Shown here one piece after another: positions 1-5,861 of a stretch of 5,861 nt of DNA. A program made the position numbers and the translations under genes. The stretch lies in assembly GCA_015061765.1 (NCBI GenBank), contig SUVZ01000265.1, positions 1 through 5,861 on the forward strand, read 5' to 3'. Source of the stretch: Lentisphaerota bacterium (lineage in GTDB: Bacteria > Verrucomicrobiota > Kiritimatiellia > RFP12 > UBA1067). The notes below the pieces were generated by a model that had not been told where the DNA came from, made no database searches, and was given only the letters and a program-made list of their open reading frames with translations. Numbering within the stretch: position 1 is the first letter of the stretch; every line of letters starts with the position of its first letter.

Positions 1-749
1 TCCGATCTTACTTTCCGTCGACGGCGGAGAACATCCTTTCGCTGATCCGCGAGGACGGAAAGTACACGAAGATCGAGGCCGAGGCGCTTGACCTCGCGCT
101 CATTCTCCATGCGGAGCATGGCGGCGGAAACAACTCGTCCTTCACTACGCACGTGGTCACGAGTTCGTTCACCGACATCTACTCGTCTGTGGCAGCATCG
201 ATCCTTTCGCTCAAGGGGTCCCGCCACGGCGGCGCGAATCTGCGCGTGATGAAGCAGATGGAGGAGATCAAGTCGAGCGTGAAGGATTGGACGAATCAGC
301 AGCAGGTCGAGAGGTATCTTGAAAGGATCGCCGACAAGAAGGCCGGGGATCGCACCGGTCTCATCTACGGTCTTGGGCATGCCGTCTATACGATATCCGA
401 TCCGCGCGCCGAGATGCTCAAGGCGAAGGCCGTCAAGCTCGCGAGGGAGAAGGACCGCGTTGACGACATCAATCTTTTCGCGTGCATTGAGGAGCGAGGT
501 CCTATGATCATCAAGTCGCGTCATCCCCGCGCGGAGGATGTGTGCGCGAATGTGGATCTCTATTCCGGGCTTGTGTATGACATGCTCGGGATTCCGACGG
601 AGCTTTATACGCCGCTCTTTGCCGTTGCACGCTGCGTGAGCTGGTGTGCGCACCGCATGGAGGAACTCATTAACAACGGGCCAATAATCCGTCCGGCGTA
701 CAAGCCTTTGTTCCATCCCAAGAAATATGTGGACCTCAAGGATCGTTGA
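1..749 (+). CDS. gltA: Citrate synthase, C-terminal part (5' end outside window)
   Basis: Condenses acetyl-CoA with oxaloacetate to give citrate, the entry step of the TCA cycle and of 2-oxoglutarate/glutamate synthesis, in the cytosol. The reading frame is open from base 3 and gives 248 residues to the TGA at 747-749; by family length (about 430-460) roughly 200 N-terminal residues are missing. Seen in order: HAEHGGGNNSSF; GSRHGGAN, whose His (225-227) matches the first catalytic His; GLGHAVY, whose His (378-380) matches the second; DPRA with its Arg at 405-407; and CANVDLYSG, whose Asp (555-557) matches the catalytic Asp. All expected catalytic residues are therefore present. The C-terminus ends in IIRPAYKPL, as I recall from citrate synthases of Clostridia and Bacteroidetes. 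A 2-methylcitrate synthase role cannot be excluded from sequence alone. A GTG at 153 is an internal codon and not the start. The argJ start follows after one base, suggesting translational coupling. Confidence 0.95.
   Translation, partial: RSYFPSTAENILSLIREDGKYTKIEAEALDLALILHAEHGGGNNSSFTTHVVTSSFTDIYSSVAASILSLKGSRHGGANLRVMKQMEEIKSSVKDWTNQQQVERYLERIADKKAGDRTGLIYGLGHAVYTISDPRAEMLKAKAVKLAREKDRVDDINLFACIEERGPMIIKSRHPRAEDVCANVDLYSGLVYDMLGIPTELYTPLFAVARCVSWCAHRMEELINNGPIIRPAYKPLFHPKKYVDLKDR
738..742 (+). promoter_or_regulatory. Ribosome binding site of argJ
   Basis: AAGGA lies 8 bases before the ATG at 751, inside the last codons of the citrate synthase gene. It supports 751 rather than the in-frame ATG at 727 as the argJ start. 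The 727 start would add eight residues not expected in ArgJ and would overlap the upstream gene by 23 bases. Confidence 0.6.
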
Positions 750-750
750 C

Positions 751-1974
751 ATGAAAAGCAGGTTTGAAGTGATTGAGGGCGGAGTCTGCTCCGCCAAGGG
801 ATTTCGCGCGGCGGGTGTCGCTGCCGGCATCAAGTACAAGGACCGCAAGGACGTCGCGCTCATCGTGTCTGATGCGCCATGCTCCGTGGCGGCGATGTTC
901 ACCACCAATGCCCTCGCCGCCGCACCTGTCGTGCTGGACAGGGAAATCTCCAAGTACGGCTGCGCCCAGGCGATTCTCGCGAACTCCGGCTGCGCGAATG
1001 CATGCACCGGCAAAGAGGGCCTGAAGGATGCGGTCGAGAGCGTGAAGGCGACGGCTGCCACGCTTGGAGTCGATCCAAGGCATGTGCTGATCGCCTCTAC
1101 GGGCGTCATCGGGCGCCGTCTGCCGATGAAGCGCCTTCTCAACGGGATAAAGGATGCCGCAAAGAGTCTTGCCGCCACCCCGCAGGCCGGGCTTGACGCC
1201 GAGCTCGCCGTGATGACAACCGACACGCGTCCAAAGCAGGCGGCCGTGAAGGTCACGATACTTGGCCACGAAGTCACGATAGGCGGCATGTGCAAGGGAT
1301 CCGGCATGATCGAGCCGAACATGGCTACGATGCTCGGCTTCATCACCACGGACTGCTCCATCACGCCCGGCATGCTCCGCAGTGCGCTGAAGAGTGCGGT
1401 CGCGCGCGGATTCAACAGGGTCGTGGTCGATGGCGACCAGTCCACAAACGATTCGGTGTTCATCATGGCCTCCGGTGCCGCCGGCAACAAGGAGATACGC
1501 CATCCGGATTCGTCGTTCCGCCTTTTCCGCGACGCTCTCATGGAACTTATCGTTGCGCTCGCCAAGCAGATGGCGGCGGACGGTGAGGGCGCGACGAAGT
1601 TCGTCACCGTAAGGGTGAAGGGCGCGTCCACGGAGCGTGATGCCGAACTGGCCGCCCGCGCAATCGCAAAGTCGCCCCTCTGCAAGACGAGCTGGTATGG
1701 AAAGGATCCCAACTGGGGCAGGATTCTCGCCGCCGTCGGATATTCCGGCGCGAAGTTCGACGAGAGCAAGGCCGAGGTGTTCTACGGCAAGACGTGGGCG
1801 TACAAGCAGGGAAAGGTCGCGGATGCCGCCCAGCTCAAGAAGCTGGAGGCGGAGCTTGCCGGGCCTGAGATCACGGTGACCGTCGATCTGCACTTCAATA
1901 ACCGCGAGTCTGTGATATACACCTGCGATTTCTCCACCGAATACGTTCACATCAATGCCGACTACACAACCTGA
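751..1974 (+). CDS. argJ: ArgJ: ornithine acetyltransferase / glutamate N-acetyltransferase
   Basis: Transfers the acetyl group from N-acetylornithine to glutamate, giving ornithine and N-acetylglutamate. This recycles the acetyl group in cytosolic arginine synthesis; bifunctional members also use acetyl-CoA. The product has 407 residues, the usual family length. Seen: MFTTNALAAAPV at about 49-60; ASTGVIG with Thr117-Gly118, the expected oxyanion-hole pair; and KGSGMIEPNMATMLGF, in which Thr193 is the expected nucleophile and Ala192/Thr193 the self-cleavage site giving alpha (1-192) and beta (193-407) chains. DGDQSTNDSV, KDPNWGRILAAVGYSG and the C-terminal YVHINADYTT are also family hallmarks. 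The gene lies one base after citrate synthase and ends ten bases before the next start, so it is very likely co-transcribed with both. No other arg gene is in the window. Whether the enzyme is mono- or bifunctional cannot be told from these motifs. Confidence 0.97.
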   Translation: MKSRFEVIEGGVCSAKGFRAAGVAAGIKYKDRKDVALIVSDAPCSVAAMFTTNALAAAPVVLDREISKYGCAQAILANSGCANACTGKEGLKDAVESVKATAATLGVDPRHVLIASTGVIGRRLPMKRLLNGIKDAAKSLAATPQAGLDAELAVMTTDTRPKQAAVKVTILGHEVTIGGMCKGSGMIEPNMATMLGFITTDCSITPGMLRSALKSAVARGFNRVVVDGDQSTNDSVFIMASGAAGNKEIRHPDSSFRLFRDALMELIVALAKQMAADGEGATKFVTVRVKGASTERDAELAARAIAKSPLCKTSWYGKDPNWGRILAAVGYSGAKFDESKAEVFYGKTWAYKQGKVADAAQLKKLEAELAGPEITVTVDLHFNNRESVIYTCDFSTEYVHINADYTT

Positions 1975-1978
1975 GAGG
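1973..1978 (+). promoter_or_regulatory. Ribosome binding site of the EF-hand protein gene
   Basis: GAGAGG lies 6 bases before the ATG at 1985 and overlaps the argJ stop codon. This favours 1985 over the in-frame ATG at 1955, which lies inside argJ and would add ten residues (MPTTQPERPN). The overlap with the stop suggests translational coupling to argJ. Confidence 0.6.
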
Positions 1979-1984
1979 CCGAAC

Positions 1985-3550
1985 ATGGATACGACAAAGC
2001 ACCCCTGGAAGTTCTTTTCCCACAGTGGACTGAAGCAGGTCCGCATCGAGTGCGGTGAGGATCTGCGGAATCTCAAGAGCCTCGACCAGAAGCATTGGAC
2101 GGTTCTTGCGGCGTCGAACAGCGGCTTGCGCTTCGATTCGCGCATGCTGGAGTTCCTCGACACGGATGGCGATGGACGTGTCCGTGTGCCTGAACTGCTT
2201 GCCGCGATAGAGTTCCTTGAGTCCAAGGGTGTGGATCTCGATTCCCTCTTCAGGAAGGATCCCGAGGACGAGAAGCGTCTTGCCGAGATTTCGGAGAAGC
2301 TTGCCGACCTCGCCAGGGTCGAACCGTCCGACGACGAGAAGGCCGCCATGAAGGCATGGGAGGAGGCTCCGTCGAACGATGCGTCGATCATGCCTCTCAA
2401 GGATGCCACAGCCGATGTGAACTCCGCGCTTGCGGCCGTCGAGCCGCTGCTCGACGCCTACTTCACGCCTGCCGCCGATGCGCCGCTCGTTATGGAGGGG
2501 CCGGAAGCGACGCTTCCTCTCAAGGGGAACATCAATCCGAAGTACGCGGACGCGATTGCCGCCTTCAACGAAAAGGCCGTCAAGCCGATCGTCGGCGAGA
2601 TCGACGAACTCAAACGCGCCGACTACCTCAAGGTGAAGACGGCGTTTGCCCCCTATCGTGCGTGGGTTTCCTCGAAGCCGGTGATGAATGCTGGCGCGAA
2701 GGGTGAACTGGAGGCGGAGGAGCGCCTCGTCCGCTACAGGATGCATCTTGTGGAGTATGTCCGCAATTTCGTGAATCAGGCAAACCTCTACGGCGCCGAC
2801 ACCGAACCGATGTTTCTTACGGGAACGCTTTTCATCGACGGTCGCGAGTGCAGGCTCTGTTTCCATGTCGACAGCGAAGCGGCGCATTCGGCCCTTGCCG
2901 CGAAGTCTGACTGCTGCATAGTCTATCTGAAGCTTGCGCGAAGCGGCGCCGCGCCGCGAAGCGTCTGCGCCGTGATAACGACAGGCCGCACGATCCCGCT
3001 GTATGTCGGGCGCAACGGCGTGTTCTATGATCGCGACGGCAATGCATGGGATGCGACGATCACGAAAGTCGTCCAGGCGCAGGTGTCGCTCTGCGAGGCG
3101 TTCTGGGCGCCGTGGCGCAAGATCGGCGAACTGATCGGCGGGCAGATCAAGAAATTCGTCGGCGATACCCAGACGAAGTCCGTCGGCGGTGTTACGAAGG
3201 CTATTGACGGTGTCGGCGCGGCCGCGGCGAAGCCTGCCGCCCCGTCCGCCGATCAGTCGGCGAATGGGGCGGCGCTTGCGAGTTCGATTGCCGCCCTTGG
3301 CATCGGGATCGGCATGGTCGGAGCCGCGTTCGCGGGGATTGTCGGGCTTGTCGCCGGTCTGCCGTGGTGGAAGACCGCCATCGGCGTTCTTCTCGTGATT
3401 GCGGCGGTGTCGCTTCCGAGCGTCGTGCTTGCATGGTTCAAGCTCCGCCGCCGCGACATTGGCGCGGTGCTGAACGCCTGCGGTTGGGCGGTGAACCGTC
3501 CGCTCCGATTCTCCCAGAAGCTTGCGCGCCGTTTCACGCGCAGGGTGTGA
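1985..3550 (+). CDS. Uncharacterised EF-hand protein with C-terminal membrane hairpin
   Basis: Function unknown; 521 residues. The N-terminus (WKFFSHSG...) has no signal peptide. Residues 59-70 form one canonical EF-hand loop, DTDGDGRVRVPE: Asp at loop positions 1, 3 and 5, Gly at 6, Val at 8, Glu at 12. Helices flank it (MLEFL before, LLAAIEFL after), so calcium binding is plausible. A charged, helix-rich stretch follows (about 80-270), then a strand-rich part with CRLC (289-292), an Arg/Asn/Gly-rich turn and DRDGNAWDATI (349-359), and an aromatic FWAPW (373-377). An Ala/Pro/Ser linker (about 400-430) leads to two hydrophobic segments, about 431-458 and 464-485, joined by LPWWK. A very basic tail (KLRRRD ... 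RRFTRRV) follows; by the positive-inside rule both ends lie in the cytosol. I have an impression that similar unnamed EF-hand proteins exist in other gut bacteria, but cannot verify it. The gene sits between argJ and nadK with gaps of 10 and 4 bases; this shows co-transcription, not function. Confidence 0.85.
   Translation: MDTTKHPWKFFSHSGLKQVRIECGEDLRNLKSLDQKHWTVLAASNSGLRFDSRMLEFLDTDGDGRVRVPELLAAIEFLESKGVDLDSLFRKDPEDEKRLAEISEKLADLARVEPSDDEKAAMKAWEEAPSNDASIMPLKDATADVNSALAAVEPLLDAYFTPAADAPLVMEGPEATLPLKGNINPKYADAIAAFNEKAVKPIVGEIDELKRADYLKVKTAFAPYRAWVSSKPVMNAGAKGELEAEERLVRYRMHLVEYVRNFVNQANLYGADTEPMFLTGTLFIDGRECRLCFHVDSEAAHSALAAKSDCCIVYLKLARSGAAPRSVCAVITTGRTIPLYVGRNGVFYDRDGNAWDATITKVVQAQVSLCEAFWAPWRKIGELIGGQIKKFVGDTQTKSVGGVTKAIDGVGAAAAKPAAPSADQSANGAALASSIAALGIGIGMVGAAFAGIVGLVAGLPWWKTAIGVLLVIAAVSLPSVVLAWFKLRRRDIGAVLNACGWAVNRPLRFSQKLARRFTRRV
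3542..3545 (+). promoter_or_regulatory. Ribosome binding site of nadK
   Basis: AGGG lies 9 bases before the ATG at 3555, within the last codons of the EF-hand gene. It supports 3555 over the in-frame ATG at 3522. The 3522 start would add eleven residues (MRAVSRAGCDE) read from sequence that codes for the EF-hand protein's tail. Confidence 0.45.
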
Positions 3551-3554
3551 CGAG

Positions 3555-4337
3555 ATGAAGCGGATCGCATTCCACGTGAACTCCAGCAAACCTTCCGCGC
3601 CCGAGGTGCGGAACCGTCTGTCGGATTGTGCGCGGAAATGCGGAATGGAGGTGGTGGATGCCGCGGCATCGCCAGATGTGGTGGTCGTGCTCGGCGGAGA
3701 CGGCACAATGCTCTCCGCCGTGCATCTCTATCCGGGCGCGCCACTGCTTGGACTGAATCTTGGCTCTCTCGGATATCTGGCTTCGGTGGAGGAGGCCAAT
3801 TTCGACGGCGCGATCGCCGCCCTCGCAGAAGGGCGCTACAGCATATCGCATCGCACCGCATTGAAGGTGCGGGGCGTGAATGCGCTGAACGACGTTGTCG
3901 TCTCGCGCGGAGTGTCCGGCCATGCGATACGGCTGGACTTCAGCGTCGATTGCGAGCCGGTTACGCGTTTTGTGGCGGACGGGCTTGTCATCGCCACTCC
4001 GACCGGCTCGACCGCGTATTCGCTTGCCGCCGGCGGACCGGTCCTGATGCCGGCTTCGCAGTCGATTGTGGTGACTCCGGTATGCCCGCACGCGCTTTCG
4101 TCCCGTCCGCTTGTGCTGAGGGATTCCGTGCGGATGGAGGTGTCGGTGGAGGTCCGCGAGGTGGGCGACGACCCCGGTGTGTTCGCTGATGGTCTGCAGG
4201 TGGGGACGCTTGCCGCCGGCGAGGTTCTGGAGATCGAAAAGTCGGATGTGTCGATTCCGCTTGTCGAACTTGACGATGTGAATCCGTACGAGGTCCTTAC
4301 GCGCAAGCTGGGATGGTCCGGCTCGGCGATCAGGTAG
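3555..4337 (+). CDS. nadK: NAD kinase
   Basis: Phosphorylates NAD to NADP with ATP or polyphosphate in the cytosol; it is the only usual route to NADP in bacteria. The product has 260 residues, at the short end of the family (about 250-300). Seen: the N-terminal strand KRIAFHVN; the hallmark GGDGTML at 47-53, with Asp49 the expected catalytic/metal residue; LGLNLGSLGYLA; the NDVVVSRG motif (NE/D type); and DGLVIATPTGSTAYSLAAGGP, the glycine/threonine-rich NAD-binding motif. ALSSRPLVL and ADGLQVG follow near the C-terminus. The N-terminal domain before GGDGT is short, with only about 46 residues, which is seen in compact NAD kinases and needs no truncation. It starts four bases after the EF-hand gene's stop, so it is probably in the same transcript. 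An NADH kinase or diacylglycerol-kinase-like lipid kinase is unlikely given the full motif set. Confidence 0.96.
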   Translation: MKRIAFHVNSSKPSAPEVRNRLSDCARKCGMEVVDAAASPDVVVVLGGDGTMLSAVHLYPGAPLLGLNLGSLGYLASVEEANFDGAIAALAEGRYSISHRTALKVRGVNALNDVVVSRGVSGHAIRLDFSVDCEPVTRFVADGLVIATPTGSTAYSLAAGGPVLMPASQSIVVTPVCPHALSSRPLVLRDSVRMEVSVEVREVGDDPGVFADGLQVGTLAAGEVLEIEKSDVSIPLVELDDVNPYEVLTRKLGWSGSAIR

Positions 4338-4355
4338 AGCGGTGTGTTGTCGGCC

Positions 4356-5036
4356 ATGACGGAGTTTGAGGACAGAATAGGCTATGGGTTCAGGGACATC
4401 TCGCTTCTCGAGATGGCATTGACATCGCCGTCCTGTCGAATGGAGCGGCCTGAACTTGAGGACAATCAGCGTCTGGAGTTCCTTGGAGACGCGGTTTTCG
4501 GCCTGCTGAGCGCCGCCGCCGTATTTGCGGCGTATCCAGGAGAGCAGGAAGGCTCTCTTACGGTAAGGCGAACGCATCTCGTCTCGACATCGGCGCTGAT
4601 TGCCGCCGCGCACAGGATTGGACTCGGGGAGTTCCTGAAGCGCAATGCCGGGGCGGGTCCGCTTCCGAAGAATGCCAAGATGCTTGCGGATGCTGTCGAG
4701 GCGGTGATGGGGGCAATCTGGCTTGATGGCGGAATGGGGCCCGCAAAGAGGTTCTTTGCCCGACTTGAACTGCCCATAGAGGAAAAGCTCAATGTCTGGA
4801 GCGACAATCCGAAAGGGCATCTGCAGGTGCTCTCCCAGGCATTGAAGCCGTCCCGCAAGCCTGTGTACAGGGTTGATTCCGTGACCGGTCCTTCCCACGC
4901 CCCTACTGTGACGGTGACCGTGTCCGTTCAGGGCTTGGGGACTGCCACCGTTACGGAGTGTTCTCAGCGTAAGGCCGAGACCGCCGCCGCTACGGCGTTG
5001 CTGGAAAAGATCCATGCTGACGGGCATCCATGCTGA
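4356..5036 (+). CDS. rnc: Ribonuclease III
   Basis: Cleaves double-stranded RNA, with rRNA precursor processing and mRNA/antisense RNA turnover as main roles; works as a cytosolic homodimer. The product has 226 residues, the typical length. The RNase III domain (about 1-145) carries the signature NQRLEFLGDAV at 37-47 with Glu41 and Asp45. GEQEG at 62-66 holds a Glu matching E. coli Glu65, and DAVEAVMGAI has Asp112 and Glu115, the metal-binding pair. The dsRNA-binding domain (about 154-220) runs from NPKGHLQVLSQ through PVYRV and GPSHAPTVTVTV to CSQRKAETAAATALLEKI. Odd points: Gln38 replaces the usual Glu of NERLEFLGD, the usual ALTHxS reads ALTSPS, and the usual GSKKxAE reads CSQRKAE. An in-frame GTG at 4344 would add four residues. 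ATG 4356 fits the family N-terminus better, though neither start has a strong Shine-Dalgarno. The gene lies 18 bases after nadK. Confidence 0.95.
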   Translation: MTEFEDRIGYGFRDISLLEMALTSPSCRMERPELEDNQRLEFLGDAVFGLLSAAAVFAAYPGEQEGSLTVRRTHLVSTSALIAAAHRIGLGEFLKRNAGAGPLPKNAKMLADAVEAVMGAIWLDGGMGPAKRFFARLELPIEEKLNVWSDNPKGHLQVLSQALKPSRKPVYRVDSVTGPSHAPTVTVTVSVQGLGTATVTECSQRKAETAAATALLEKIHADGHPC

Positions 5037-5087
5037 ATTCGAGGTTTTCGAGACGTTGTCTTTGAATCGGCGTTTGAGGATTGAACA
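5037..5087 (+). other. Largest intergenic gap (51 bases), no clear promoter or terminator
   Basis: Lies between the rnc stop and the transporter start and is visibly more AT-rich than the genes. It holds a short direct repeat of TTCGAG (two copies, near 5039-5051) but no GC-rich hairpin followed by a T run, so no intrinsic terminator is seen. TTGTCT at 5056-5061 is a weak -35-like match without a good -10 partner. Read-through from rnc is the simplest reading. Confidence 0.5.
5076..5080 (+). promoter_or_regulatory. Ribosome binding site of the transporter gene
   Basis: GAGGA lies 7 bases before the ATG at 5088, a well-placed Shine-Dalgarno. It fixes the start of the transporter gene, for which there is no other in-frame candidate close upstream. 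Confidence 0.7.
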
Positions 5088-5861
5088 ATGAAGGTTTCTT
5101 TGGCGCGTCTGTTTTACGAATGGTTCAAAATCGCGCTTTTTGTGGTTGGCGGCGGCTACGCGATCATTGTTGTCGCAGACGAGGTGTTTGGCCGTCGTCT
5201 CAAGTGGGTGAAGGAGGGTGAACTTCTGGAGCATCTTCCCGTAATCTCGTCCATCCCCGGGCTGATCGCGGGGAACTCCGCCATTTACATTGGACTCAAG
5301 ACGCATGGCAGGCTCGGTGCGGTTGTTGCTCTTGCCGGGGTTGCGTTGCCGTCTATGCTTATATTTCTCTGCGTGTCGGTCGGGTTTGCCTCAATCCCGA
5401 AGGACAGCATATGGATTGATGGTGCGTTCCTTGGTCTGCGCAGTGCGCTTTCGGGTGTGATCGCCGGGACGATCTGGCGGACGCTTTTCAAGTCCAGGGC
5501 AGACTGGTCCAAGGGCATGGGAGTGGATGTCGCTCCGCTTTCATGGAGGGATCGTTTTGTCGGATTTCCCATGTTTGCCGTCGCGGTTGTGCTTGCGGCG
5601 GCGTTGGCGTGGGAATCGTTCATTTCATTCCTGAAGTTCGGCTGCATTGCGATCGGCGGCGGATTTCCGCTTGTGCCGTTCTATTTCCACGCTTTTGTGG
5701 GACCTGATGCCGCGTTGCTGCAGATGGAACCGGAGGATTTCTCGAATCTCATGGCGCTCACTCAGATGACCCCTGGCCCTGTGAGCCTCAATGCCGCTAC
5801 ATTCTTCGGATACAGACTGAACGGAGTGCTTGGTTCGGTGGTCGCGTCTGCAGCCTTGTTG
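5088..5861 (+). CDS. Chromate transporter (CHR) family protein, two CHR domains, 3' end cut
   Basis: Inner-membrane anion transporter of the CHR (ChrA) family. Characterised members export chromate; the substrate of most others is unknown, so chromate resistance should not be assumed. The window holds 258 codons with no stop. Two repeated domains are seen. Domain 1 begins with FKIALFVVGGGYAI (Gly21-23), then SSIPGLIAGN at 54-63, YIGLKTHGRLGAVVALAG and LPSMLIF, and ends in the hydrophobic AFLGLRSALSGVIAG. After a loop (about 130-155) and a hydrophobic segment near 160-173, domain 2 starts: FLKFGCIAIGGGFPLVPF (Gly190-192), then QMTPGPVSLNAATFFGYRLNG (226-246) and the start of the next helix. 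This is the long-chain form (usually about 400 residues), so roughly 140 residues are missing. Domain 1 has IPGL where domain 2 has the usual TPGP. It follows rnc by 51 bases with its own good ribosome binding site; membership in the upstream operon is possible but unproven. Confidence 0.9.
   Translation, partial: MKVSLARLFYEWFKIALFVVGGGYAIIVVADEVFGRRLKWVKEGELLEHLPVISSIPGLIAGNSAIYIGLKTHGRLGAVVALAGVALPSMLIFLCVSVGFASIPKDSIWIDGAFLGLRSALSGVIAGTIWRTLFKSRADWSKGMGVDVAPLSWRDRFVGFPMFAVAVVLAAALAWESFISFLKFGCIAIGGGFPLVPFYFHAFVGPDAALLQMEPEDFSNLMALTQMTPGPVSLNAATFFGYRLNGVLGSVVASAALL

Noticed and set aside
153..749. GTG at 153 as the start of a short citrate-synthase-like gene.
   Set aside because: The frame is open upstream to base 3, and that upstream part encodes the conserved HAEHGGGNNSSF region, so the GTG is an internal Val codon of a gene cut by the window edge.
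727..750. ATG at 727 as the argJ start.
   Set aside because: It lies within the citrate synthase gene and adds eight residues before the normal ArgJ N-terminus; ATG 751 has AAGGA at a good distance.
5037..5087. Possible promoter or terminator between rnc and the transporter.
   Set aside because: TTGTCT has no matching -10 hexamer at about 17 bases, and no hairpin with a T run is present. The TTCGAG pair is a direct repeat of only six bases.
736..5306. Three very long overlapping open frames on the minus strand (736-2409, 1952-3706 and 3534-5306; 557-590 codons each).
   Set aside because: They lie opposite well-supported genes. Their translations are rich in Arg, His, Gly and Ser with no recognisable domain, and the bias to G/C at third codon positions in high-GC genes suppresses antisense stops. 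They are shadows.
5285..5647. A 120-codon minus-strand open frame opposite the transporter.
   Set aside because: It is antisense to conserved CHR-family coding sequence, has a low-complexity translation and no recognisable motif.
1..5861. Search for CRISPR arrays, tRNA genes, insertion sequences, toxin-antitoxin or defence genes.
   Set aside because: Almost the whole window is coding in ordinary metabolic, RNA-processing and transport genes. No repeated spacer pattern, cloverleaf-like segment, transposase motif or terminal inverted repeat was seen by eye.

Overview
The window is a compact, high-GC (roughly 60% by eye) bacterial chromosomal segment. Six genes, all on the + strand, fill almost all of it. 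The two edge genes are cut by the window. No RNA genes, mobile elements, CRISPR arrays, attachment sites or notable repeats were seen. The organism cannot be fixed from the sequence. The citrate synthase is of the form I associate with anaerobes (an HGGGNNSSF active-site region and a C-terminal RPAYK-type end). The mix of metabolic genes with an uncharacterised EF-hand membrane protein would suit an anaerobic, possibly gut-associated bacterium of the Verrucomicrobia/Lentisphaerae/Kiritimatiellae or Bacteroidetes type. This is a low-confidence guess.

Layout: (1) bases 1-749, the C-terminal part of a citrate synthase; (2) 751-1974, argJ, an ornithine/glutamate N-acetyltransferase of arginine synthesis; (3) 1985-3550, an unnamed 521-residue protein with one canonical EF-hand loop near the N-terminus and a C-terminal two-helix membrane hairpin; (4) 3555-4337, NAD kinase; (5) 4356-5036, ribonuclease III; (6) 5088-5861, a two-domain chromate-transporter-family protein, cut by the window edge.

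Gaps between genes are 1, 10, 4, 18 and 51 bases. With no visible terminator or convincing promoter between them, the first five genes read as one transcription unit. The sixth may be a read-through member or the start of a new unit. Citrate synthase supplies carbon towards 2-oxoglutarate and glutamate, and ArgJ uses glutamate and ornithine acetyl chemistry, so the first two genes fit a shared glutamate/arginine supply. NAD kinase makes the NADP needed for the reductive steps of the same pathways. RNase III and the transporter have no evident metabolic link. Several ATG codons upstream of the likely starts lie inside the preceding gene; Shine-Dalgarno-like sequences favour the later starts given here.

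I found no convincing new multi-gene system. The item most worth a second look is the EF-hand/membrane-hairpin protein, whose predicted topology puts a calcium-type loop in the cytosol.
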